Positions 12,490 through 43,100 of a stretch of 64,000 nucleotides of DNA are shown one piece after another. Position 1 is the stretch's first letter. Every line of letters begins with the position of its first letter. Under the pieces are notes generated by a model. That model did not search any database and was not told the origin of the DNA. It saw nothing but the letters and a program-made list of their open reading frames with translations. Where the stretch lies: the NCBI GenBank assembly GCA_004794785.1, contig SJOL01006491.1, positions 502,863 to 566,862 of the forward strand. Direction: 5' to 3'. The stretch comes from Opisthorchis felineus. Its lineage: Eukaryota > Platyhelminthes > Trematoda > Opisthorchiida > Opisthorchiidae. Made by a program: the position numbers and the translations under genes.

Positions 12490-12675
12490 CCGTTTTCCGC
12501 GGGCAATGACTGTAGTACACTGAAAGATTACAGGCCAATCTTGTTTACCCCCGTGGCAAGGGAGACGCTAGAACAAGTTGCCAAGAAAGCGTTGGACCAC
12601 TATTTTATACAAACAACCTAAAACACACAGCCCAGCTTGGATTTGTTGCCGGACCTGATGCTGGCTCTTGAGACG
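12490..12675 (+). pseudogene. Short non-LTR RT fragment
   Basis: The plus strand reads NDCSTLKDYRPILFTPVARE, then LEQVAKKALDHYF and, after a frame break, AQLGFVAGPD. These correspond to the RT fingers motif (NYRPISLT...), the following helix and the QHGFR-type motif of non-LTR retrotransposons. The fragment is under 200 bases and broken. Confidence 0.55.
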
Positions 12676-14450
12676 TAGGTAACGAAGAACAATTAGCGCG
12701 TTGTTTTTATCATGTCTTACCAAAATAAAACTGGTGTCTTATTTCTGTCCAGCTTATTGTTTTAGCCCACGAAATGTTGTGGTTCCAGCTGCGGCAGCTC
12801 CGTTTACCAAGAATAAGAATAACAAGGGAATGTAAGCCGCGCGTTAGAAGCGATCTTTCATTCAGCTCATTGTCGCCTAATGGATCCGTTTGTCCGGTGT
12901 TGCATGGAGGAACAGCTATGCAGTGAACGTAATAACCCTTAAGCAAGACTGTGGTTGGCTGCGTGACATGGTTATTTCTGTCAGTGGCACTGACCATTGA
13001 TTTATCTTGTTCTGCTGTTTCAATACCGGGGAACGACATTTACAAACGCCACGTTGACTGGTAAAGGCTTTTGTTCCTCGTTACATAGTCAAAGACTGAT
13101 CACTTCTCGGTCATCTTCACCAGATAAATAACCTTATTGATACAGCTCTACGAGGCAAGCGGTCTTCTGGCATACAAATCACATGGCCTAACCTGTGCAA
13201 TGTGACGAGCCGGGCTATCAAGGGAGGGTTCATTTTTCAGAAAACCACCTGGTGCACCTCATCTTAACTGATTTGATGCTCCTATCAGACAAGCGCGATG
13301 CTTTTGAGGCGTCAGGGGTTAAACAGAGAGTCCACGAAGATCTTCCATGTTCAGCAATCATGTCTCTGATGCATACAGTTGAACAGATCAGACCACCTCA
13401 TCGTACGCTCTATCGCTGACAGTCAAGTTGATGCCACGTTGGTGCCACAATTGTCGGAGGTTAGTAAACGCTCTTCAAGCTTTTGCATTTTTTGGAATTG
13501 GTTTGTCTTTCTTCAAACCGCCAGGAAGTATGCAGCTGACCATGTAGAAGAGCTTATCTAGCAAACAGATCTGTTCATTATCCAATGTTGCGGTAGCACT
13601 TTGCACTTTACAGGTGAGGAGTGCACATCAGAATGGGCGGCAGAATTACTTTGGTTGTTTAAAGTATTTCTCACACCTAAAGTGTCTGATGCAAGGAGAG
13701 CAACAACTTTGGTGTATTCAGTGTCTGTTAGCAAACGCCCTGAGAGCATTTCTATTTCTGAGGTGTCAAGCAACATGTTTATTATGAAGTCAGTCAGAAA
13801 AGTATAAATGAGAAAAGGGACTAATCGAAAGAAGAAAGTACAGGGAGAAAGGGCCTAACACCACTGGATGTGGTGAACTCAGGTAGAGGTTTGCCGAAGA
13901 TATGTACGAGTCCACCTAAGAGGCTTGTATAAGAGACAAGAATTTAGAAGGAATACCCTTTCATCGCCAGGCACTGCCATAGTTCCTGAAGATAAACAGA
14001 GTCAAAAGCCAACATAAGACGAGAGATTAGGAACATTGTTGGTCTTTGAAAGAACTGGCTTGTATTCATGCGTATTTCAAGGTAAAGATGTGGCCGACGG
14101 AACCCCGGCGATGGTGGAACACAGCCTGGTTTATGCGAATCTGACTCCGTCCCCCGATAACGGATCATTCCGTGTAGGGTGATGCCAGAAAACACCACGG
14201 AAACTACTGGCACCAGATTAATACCCCAGTGGTCTACTCAGGATGTTCTTTCATCATTTTGTGCATACAGAAACAAACACCTAGGGGCTATATCCTGCTG
14301 AAAATACATTGTTTGAGTGGGATCGTTGGGTTATTTATGATAGACACTCTACATTCTTTGGAGAGTGCAGGGTGCAAAACACCTGATCTAGGTGCTTCGT
14401 TGCACCGAAGCAATGAAATTTTACACTGGACTACCGTTGTCAGTGGTAAA
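12676..14450. other. Intergenic DNA, nothing recognised
   Basis: No protein family or RNA gene was recognised on either strand. Confidence 0.4.
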
Positions 14451-14454
14451 CTGA

Positions 14455-15000
14455 TGTCAGCGTTTCACTCGAGTTGATTTGGTCCTTCCAGCCGGCGGAT
14501 TAATGGGGCCATCCAAACTATTCTTCAAAGTCTTCGGCCTATCTTTCAAGAGGACGTTTTTGTGAGTGCACTGGGGTCCCACCGCCTTCATAGATCGTTT
14601 TACTAACATCCATCGTCCTCGGACTAGATGACAGAATTGGCTGGAATAGGCCGCAGTTGTTCCCCATTGCAAAAGCTTTCCCCAGTCCTCTGGCCTTTGC
14701 GATCAACCAGCGCTCTTCGTCAATCATCAGGCTCTTTATTATTTGGTTCTTGAGGGGTCTGTGTGCGCCATCTCATTCATTTTTTCGCCGTTGTATGTTT
14801 TTGGCTTTTATCAGGACTCCTGATTGCGACGAGATCCAGTATTTGTTAGGGTATACAAAGAACCTCAAGCAAGCGGTTTCACAGGCTATGAGCATGGCCT
14901 CTTACACTTTTCTACAACTGCCATCCAAATCACCATTCCAGACATTGTGCTCATCAAGTTCTAGGAGCTTCTTAGCCAACTCTAATTTATACTGTTGAGC
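14455..15000 (-). pseudogene. RTE-like LINE relic, linker before RT
   Basis: The minus strand reads ERWLIAKARGLGKAFAMGNN, then CGLFQPI, SKTIYEGG, PVHSQKRPLER and, in another frame, a WAEDFEEQF-like end with PINPPAG. This matches the linker between endonuclease and reverse transcriptase in the fluke RTE-like elements. Upstream on the same strand, toward 15000, is QQYKLELAKKLLELDEHN. Frames change near 14560 and 14730, so the copy is dead. Confidence 0.55.
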
Positions 15001-18000
15001 TACAGAGACGCTTTTCAGGTGAGGAACTGAAGGGCTTTGCATCAACTGAGGTGTTACAGAGGGAAGACGAATAGATACGCTTTATGCACAATGCCTTGGT
15101 CGGAGCCCAAAAGTGTACTCCAAAATGAACGACAATCATATATCAATGCTGTCCTCCGTTAGCTGCTTGCCGTATGATTCAACTGAGTCCACGGCCAATT
15201 TGCTGTTAGTGGACTTCAACTCACATTGTATGAGCAACCATTTCGAAAGTTTTTGCTGACTGTGACATTCAGCACACAGTTGAAGGAGTTTTTAATCGTT
15301 ATCTGTGTGGTTAACCTAAATCGTAAGCTGGCCGCTAATATTAACTTCTTCGGGTTTTTTCGGCCAGCCTGGACATTCATATCGTCCGGTAGAATTGCGT
15401 AATCTGCATCTCTCGCGATAAATCGCGATAGAAGTTGTATTTTTCAGCCTCAGGGCTATCGTCTGTTAAAGTTTTATTGATGGACCCCGCACGGAGCCAG
15501 TGACTCAGTACTCTGACCCACTTGGCTGCAGAGGGCTGGCCTGATCCAAGGACGCAGGGGGTAAAATATAGTTGCAGGACTCATAATATCGCTGCATACA
15601 GCAAATATCGTGCGATCTGTATTCAACCCTTTGGTTTTATGACTAGTTACACCACAGTGAGTATTGTGTTGGCAGTCACAGTCAACCGCTGCGCAACCGG
15701 AGTGTGCGGGTTTTAAGCTCGAACCTTTCTAGCCCTTCCACTGTCCGAATGGGCTTGTTAAAAACAGCCTTGTCTCCATGGCGGACAATAAGTAACAAGA
15801 TACCTACAACATAGAATCTGAGCATTGTATCGGAGTAGTGCGACATCACTGGGATTAACCCAACGCCGCTTTTGAGCGTCACAGTATATATGCTTAGTAC
15901 AAAACGACAGATCGATTTTAGTTAGACAGTCCGGCTAGAAAGTGACGGCACGCTCGACACTACGGGCGGTAACGTGCCGTGTTCTTTAGGGATTCTGATG
16001 ACGTTTACGTATAATCACGCAATCCGCAAACAGGAAGACACCAAGATTCAACAGCATTCATTTTCACAGTACCTGCCCTCATTTTATGTTGCCAAATCAT
16101 GGGCTGCCTCACGCATCCCTTATGCCACCAAGAGTTTGGATTTGAAAACAGCAATTGGTAAGCAGCATATCGGTAGGTGTAGTACATGCTATAGCCATCT
16201 TTCCCCGGTGCGTTCCAACTTCTCTGCCGATTCTGACTCATCATTGGGCACTCACCTGCGCAGCACTTTATGGTGAACACGCAGCAGCCAGATTTCATCC
16301 GATCTACTACGATATCACCTTTGATCAAATTTTCATTTTTCCAATATCTTTAGCTCAGAGGGATAGGTTTAACAACCATAAATGAGGACAGCCCTTAGGG
16401 CCAGCGAATGCAGGTGATCTTCTAGCTTCAGCTAAACTCACTTCTGCCGCCATTAATGACGCAAGTTGGCAAATGTTGCTTGTGCCCTAAATGTTTATGC
16501 TGAATGCTGCCGTCAGGGTAGAGTAACGGCTTGTGCAACTGTCCAACTAGGTAAACCGGTCAACAACCCAAGATCAACACAAAGTTGGTTGTTTTCACTA
16601 AGGCGTTTGACCTCGTCACATAAGTTAAAATGTTGAGAAGGATCTGTAAGCGTAGGGCAAGTAGAGCGCTGAGTAACTGGACAGAGACATTTATCTGTCA
16701 GAAGCTGCCTCAAAGACAAAAAAGAAATGTTGTGATTAGCTTGCTCTCTTGGCAACTATTGTTCTCAAATTTCTCCCAACCCTCATTAAGTTTGCTTTCC
16801 AAACTTTGCTAGTTCCGTTAGAGCAAGTTGAAAAAACTTACGTTCAGCTCACAAACGTGCAAATTCAACAAGTACGTTATCATTTCTAGACGTTCCGTAA
16901 ACAGCTGACATATTTTATAGTTTGAATGCGTGCGATCGGCCTCAAATTCGCTGACGAAACAGCTTAGGTAATTAAGTAGGGAGCTGCCTGTTCTAATTTA
17001 ACTACCACAGTGTAATTGATGTCCACTTGAGATTCCATGCGGTAGCAGAAGAGGAAATGAGTAATCGGTAGTACCTTGCAAGTCTATTGTAATCATGTCG
17101 TAAATTCCTCTCCAAGGATCAAATATAGAGAATGGAGTTTTGAGTAGCTTGTTGAGAACAAAAGGTGGTGGGCAATTACACAATGACGTCACTAAACTAT
17201 AGCTGAAAATCAGGCGCAGCGGTCAGCGAAAAGTCTGCCTGTTACATTTTAGGAGCATTTAATTATCTATAGGTGCATGTTTGCAAAACTGACCTGATTG
17301 TTTTAGCATTTCGTAGAATTTCTGGCTAAACTTTATGGTTGTTGTCCAAGTTTGCGTGTACTCTATGATGGTTAGGAACAGCTAGTTTGTTCATGAATAC
17401 TCACTCATTACTACTGGTGGCTGCGCACTGGACAGAGCAGGGGTTAGTAGGCTGAACATTGCATCAAGGCTCGCTCCAAACTCTACGCGATATTTTACAT
17501 ATGAACGAGATCTGCCGGACGTCGTGGAGTTTTTGTGCCTCCTATATTGTTAGTCGACAGTTTTCCACAATGGTGTACTTTTTTCCATTCCACGTGCACT
17601 AGTGTGTTAAAAGACAAATGATGCGACCTTGGTGTCCTTTATCGTCTATACTACTTCCTTCACTTGAGATGATTTCAGCTGTAGTGGACAAAAGCTGTTA
17701 ATTTATACCCTGTTTAACTTTCCCAACTTTTTTTCTTTTTGTTCAAATGTGACCAAGCAAGGCAGCAAACAATTTAACCATGCTTTGCTTTCTAAGCTAA
17801 TCTATCACCTTTCTAACTATAGCCTCTCGACTTTGTACAGCCTACGTATTCAATTCCTCTTACTTCGAGTGACTGGATTAATTAGGCCTGTTAATCCGTT
17901 GTGTTAGTCAAGATATCTATCCACCTATCAAATGAGTTGTATCAACCAATCATTGCTTATTTTAGCATGCTGTCCGCAGGAGAATTCATTTTATGGGCAT

Positions 18001-18027
18001 ACAGATACCTGAAGCCTTCATCAAGCA
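15001..18027. other. 5' flank of KATNAL2, no gene recognised
   Basis: Nothing between the RTE relic and the KATNAL2 start codon could be assigned. Open frames of 60 to 107 codons near 15970-16390 overlap on both strands and match no family I know. A promoter and 5' UTR for KATNAL2 must lie at the right-hand end, but no distinctive TATA box or Inr was identified. Confidence 0.4.
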
Positions 18028-37470
<19,443 letters not shown>

Positions 37471-39958
37471 CCCAAATGAATGCTGTTTACCAGTGTTCTG
37501 TGGAACGAAATGGAGCATATCTGAGTCTCCGTAACACAATATTGACCAACGGAGACTATGGAGGTGATTTTTCTTTGTTGGTCTGGTAGAAACCAATGGT
37601 ATTCCATCCTCCGGATACGTTTTTGGACTATTACCAAAGAGAGGAGAATGTTTTCTATGCAGCATTATTGCTTTTCTCTTCTTTATATCGTCGTAATTCA
37701 ACAATGCTGACTAGCTTACACAGCGAGCTTTTCGTTTTACTAAGGGGTTTTAGTGCCCTATTGACATTTTATTTGAGTGAGGGCTTCTTTTTTCAACTAC
37801 TAACCTGTGTCAACAAACGCCAAAATCCGTGAAATGGTTCCCTATTTAGGTAAGATGTCGCAACTAAGAAACGGACCCAAAATATACGCCGATTTTACAT
37901 GGTCGCGATTGTGTTTACACGTAACGTGAATAAACGAACAAATACTGAAACAGGAAATGAACTCGCCACCTCTGGCTTGCCCGGACGGCCACCACGGATA
38001 GTGACCCTGTCACACATGAAGTATGAGGCCACAACAGTTTGTCGTATCTCTGCCTGTCGTGTTGAACGCCATAGACTCTCAGAGACACTTGTCAGCTCTT
38101 TGTGTGGTCTTGTCAGTGCACGTGACGTTGATGTTTTTCAGAAAAAGGAAGTTAGCGCCATCATTCAGAGGGGGAATATGACAAAAATATCAGTCCGTTA
38201 GGTGTTGTAGCTATAAATGAAGTTATCCAGTGTTGATTGCAGGAAAAGTCACTTCAAAGATTGTGCCTCCTCCATTTTACGACTCCGAAGTCAGTGAACA
38301 CTCTAGAGAAGTTGTAGCACATACGGGAGTGTAGTTGCTGGACATTCACCGTCATGCACATCAGCCATTTTTCAACTGCTGTGTTTTCCCAGCTAAGTCT
38401 AAGCTTTTCTTGTAGTTTACGATAGATGGAATCAGTACGTTTCCTGGCCACGACTGATAACATCCGTCTATCTTTGATCCTCGGAATGACGTCCAGTTCT
38501 TCACATCTCTGTAAATACAATAACTGATTCGTTAAAAACCTATGCCGCACTAAGGATATCAGTACAGATGAACGTGTGTTTGGGCTTGGAACACTGCTAC
38601 TACTCAACAACTACGTTCCATTGACCACATGTCACATTGATTCCCCGACTACCATAAAAAATTTTCAAGTGGGATGGATCCAATCCTTTTATGTTTATGT
38701 CCCTTCACGCTCAGTATTTGTTTTAAAGCTCAAGCATGCAGTAACGTTGGTGCAACCACTCAAAAACTCAAACCTGTCATGTGTGTTTCGGTCTAAACTC
38801 AAGCCCATTCAATCAATCCTGCCTAACCATCCGAGACAGAGATACAGGTCCGATAACCTTTTTCAAACGAACTGAGCATTACTCACTATGTTTTAACTTC
38901 GACAAAGTAAGTGGTTAAAAATCGGGTAGGGTTTTAACGTCCTACCTAAAATGGTCCCTCCATGTTATTGCAATTGATGATAAGACTATCTTCATGGTTA
39001 CGTGGTTACTCCGTCTCCGTACAGCCTCTCCTAATTGCTCGGTGGACCACATTAAATGTATTAATGTCCTCGTAAACAAAGCATATATTATTCGCACCTT
39101 TACTCGCTAATCCCCAAACATCGTTATTCCCAGCACATCGTCAACCTCACAAGCACCCTTGCATCAAACACTGTCGCCGGTGTGGTTGAAACCATTGGGT
39201 ATAATACGACCCGAATTCAACAAGACACATTCAAGTTTTGTATCTGTCATCTGGTTCTCCACAACCCATTTGTTTGTGTTAGAAACTCTCTGATTCAACA
39301 TCTGGCTACTTGTTAATGTGTTGTATACGTGAAGTGTTCGGATATGCCGACACTGGGCGAAAGCGGAATTTTATCCAATCTACTGCATAGTTCGGCAGTG
39401 AATAACTCCCATTATCAATGCATTTATGTGCGTCCATGACTCCCAAAAGTTCTTTGTGGGATATCGAAATGATTCTATATGCAAGAAACAAAGCCCGGTT
39501 GCAACTGCTGAGGTTGCTTATGTCCAAACAGGATTATGTGTCTATTTTCTACGAAATCACTCCTTATGTGTATTAACTGACCCGCTTTCAGTCATTTTAC
39601 CGCCCATTTACAAACAAATTCTCCAAGTTCTCCAGCAATAGATGACAACGATTTATTGTCTTGGACTATACGCGGTATAGTGCTCTCTTGAAACTGCATA
39701 GAACCAAGAGAATGGATCTTGCGGGATTTAAAATAAATCACTATGGCAAAATGGGGAATCATCCTATTTTTCAGGTTACAACACTTGGGATCAGCCCACC
39801 TTTGCATTCCTTGTTGCACTTCAGACACATTGATTGGCACCAAAGAAGAAACAGGATGAATTCAAATGCTCGTTTGACACTTCGAGACTCAACTGTTTCC
39901 CACAACCACAAAAAAATCGTCAAAGTGGAATCTGATGGATGTTCTATTTGTAGTCTGA
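37471..39958. other. Intergenic DNA between convergent genes
   Basis: It contains the 3' UTRs of KATNAL2 (plus) and of the aldo-keto reductase gene (minus). Candidate poly(A) signals are AATAAA at 37929-37934 (plus) and at 39652-39657 (minus, read as TTTATT on the plus strand). A minus-strand frame of 118 codons at 38254-38610, containing LYLQRCEELDVIPRIKDRR, is reminiscent of an N-terminal segment associated with Penelope-like elements, but this is weak. Confidence 0.4.
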
Positions 39959-40104
39959 TCAAAGTACTGCGTGTGGATCCCAACAGTACCTTTCGTTCCT
40001 TTCCATGGCATCAATCTTTTGTACGGTATGGGCATCCAAATCCCACCCGAAAATGCGCGAATTTTCAACAATGTGTCTCGGTTTTGAAGACCTGGCAATA
40101 ACAC
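39959..40104 (-). CDS. Aldo-keto reductase exon e (C-terminus)
   Basis: The acceptor ACTACAG|GTGTT completes a Ser codon so that GHS joins VIARSSKPRHIVEN. The end is ERNERYCWDPHAVL, then TGA. A 4.1 kb intron precedes it. Confidence 0.87.
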
Positions 40105-43100
40105 CTGTAGTAAAGATACCAAAACGATGGTGAAAGGTCAATCTTGCACCGAAGATAGCCTCATGAAGTTGGAGTAAAATTTTGAAACACCTTGGAGTCA
40201 GGGAGGGTGATGCACTGATGTAGTACTACACCTTTGGAGGAAAGTGAATACCGGTTCAACTTCCCCGATGTAAAAATCGTCCCGTCGTAAAAAGCCATCC
40301 TTAATTTTACCAGATTTCTCCTTTGAAACGGCCGCTTCAAGAGTTTTTGTGTGTGCTCCAGAAGCTCCAGAGTATGGTTATTTTGTATAGAGCTGTATTT
40401 GCGCGGCATAGACTAGATAATTGTCCATCTATATCCAGTTTCCAGAAATACGCATTCGTATGCTTAGATGAGCTGATAGGCCGCTGTTACACCACAGTTT
40501 CTTCTGTAAATAGTTATTAGGGGGCAGTTAAAGCTGTCTCGCCTTGAGACTTTGGAACCGGCGGTTCACATTCACCCTTATCGGAAAAACACTCAAACAT
40601 CTAGCAGGACAACATTGTTACAAGTTTCATCAGGACCACGTCAGCGTTTGCAATTTCAGTTGAGTATGGTCACAGGGCTAGGGCTCTCGTGAGTGTACGA
40701 TAGGGTTTGATGAGGTGGGTGAAAGTTTGGAAATGTAGGGAGTGTCAAGCATTTGGATCCTAACTGCCTCGTCTGCTAGTTGAGAAATACTGTTGAGTTA
40801 TTCGGACAGTCATCTGACTACTGGTGAATGCTCAACAATTTTCATGTGAGTAGTTACAAATCCTTGTGGAGGACCTGATAAGCACCGAACCATATGCTTA
40901 GATTTGGCTAAGGAATGGCCAGATCGCAGGCTGACACTTTGTTTCTTATTGGAGGATCCAGAACGAAAAGACACATACGCCTTTGGTTAACAGTTGGGAC
41001 TGGTTGAAGTAACCCAAGGAGCCTGACGGAAATATCTCCTAACTTGGCAATATATTTACCGGATGCTCGGTCAGGCGATAAACGTGGCACTACTTTCTGG
41101 AAGTCATACCTGTCATCCAAATTTCCATTACTAGGGTCTTCCGCTAGCTCTACCGAACCTGTTTGACATACCTGTAAAACAATCAGTTGCGAATAGGCAT
41201 TGAAAACTATCCGGTTGCCAAGAAAACGGGCTTGATATTTTGGAGCGAGATAATCTTTTTATGGGTGAAAATATCTCCCAAGATGTTGCAAATCCTACAT
41301 ACTGCCCCAAAAATGAACTCGTGAACATCTATCAGGCTAGAAGGAGGCTTCATAATAGTTTGTGCCGGGTGCTCATAGCTAGCACTCATTCATACAGAGA
41401 AGTTACAAGAAGAATCCAAGGTAAACATTATCGGTCTGATGGATAAACGGAACTGAGACTGACGGAAGAGTACAAAAAGAAAACCTGGGATAAATATTCA
41501 AACCCACCATTAATTATTGTAGGGGGCGTGCCCCAAAATTTGATTTCAAGTGACGAGGTAGAATGGCAACTTTGTTTTAGTGGGCCGGTTAAAGTGCAAA
41601 TAGGTTAGGGATGTCATTTTTCGGAACTATAAACGTCCGAGTGTTTGTCAGATGGGAACTCGTCTGGGTATTTTGATATATTATTCGCGGAATGTGCTGG
41701 CACCACGTCCTGCTAGAAATATTCACTGAAAACTGGCTTCAGTGGCACTTCATTCAGATAGGGAGCGAAAGCATTCTCAACTTAAATCAAACAGCTTTGT
41801 GCTATCAGGTTTCTTTTAATTAAGTACGGCACATAAAAGACGGACTCATCCAGGTATATAGTAGTTTCCAGATGAGAGAATTTGTATATGCTGCCGAAGA
41901 CGCTAGAATGGACGATAAACGCACTAGTATGTCTGATACCCATGGGAACGGGACGGAAACTGAGTTCTTCCGAATAGATGGGACACATATGAAAACAGTA
42001 TGTAAATTAATCGCAAAGGTTCAAATGATTGGTAGGACTTGAGTCACCAGTTTGTGATTGGTGGAGTCGACTCGACCTTCATCAGAGTATCTGATTACCG
42101 AAGACAACGGTCTAAATACTGTTTGATGTAAAGACTGTTTTGTATGACTGATAATCGATCCTCGTGGATGAACTTATAATTACTTAGCCACAGGCTTTAA
42201 ATTTTATCAAATGTTTTAACTCGAAGTTGTGGCTGGATCTCGAAAAACTCAGTCACACGAGAGCTGTCGCCTTTATTGGGACTACTCAGGTGGACGTCAT
42301 TAGTCTGAATGACGTCCACCAGCTGTACAAAATAGTCGGTGGACGCGTGGCAACAGTCTGAAACTGTCGACCAAAGGGTCACGTGACCGATCCCCGTCAG
42401 CCCACTTGCTCAGTCTCAGCATACACGACAGCGCTCGTGTAAATGAACCGTTCGAGATTTGACCACACTACAAGGAATCACCAGATGGATCTGTCACACT
42501 AAGTTCTGACTAGTTGAGCTGCTAAAGGGGCCGGTACAGTACGGTTCGGAAAGTACAACTGCGATTCACTCAGCTGAACTACCTACCTGGCGATATCCGC
42601 ATTATGGAAGAAGGGTAACTGAGAATTAGTGTTGTGTCGAATGACAGGGAAAACATCTTCAACACTTGTTTCGGGAGGAGTACGACAATATGAAATAAAC
42701 TTCTCAGTGGACTTAATACAAATGTAACACAGTGTGGAGGTCTACCGTTTAAAAGCCGCTACTTGGCACTTAATAAGTTGATTTCTTACATCTTTGCGTC
42801 AAATAGATTTAGGACAAGTACACTGACTGCTATTGGGTTCTGGAAGAGGAAAGTACGCCACGCGTTTGGAGACATTTTAGTTTCCACAACTGGCGTATTC
42901 ACTTAGAGGATTATACCGGATTCATGGTGACCAAACAGGACTAGCGGACCCTAAAGCTTCAGGGGAAGATCTGAATGGCGACTTTTGACTCCCAAAAACA
43001 GATCCCAAGATAAACTGCATTGTTTGAAAAGCGATGGTTTGAAAGTGAAAGTGACGGTTGAAAAGCGAAGACTTGAATACACTTTTTTGCAAAAACTCAT

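Noticed and set aside
15974..16385. Overlapping frames of 76-107 codons as an extra gene upstream of KATNAL2
   Set aside because: Open on both strands with no motif or plausible splice sites; not supported.
40908..41120. Minus-strand 70-codon frame with SGKYIAKLGDISVRLLGLLQ inside the last aldo-keto reductase intron
   Set aside because: Flanking exons join perfectly without it and no family was recognised; probably chance openness.
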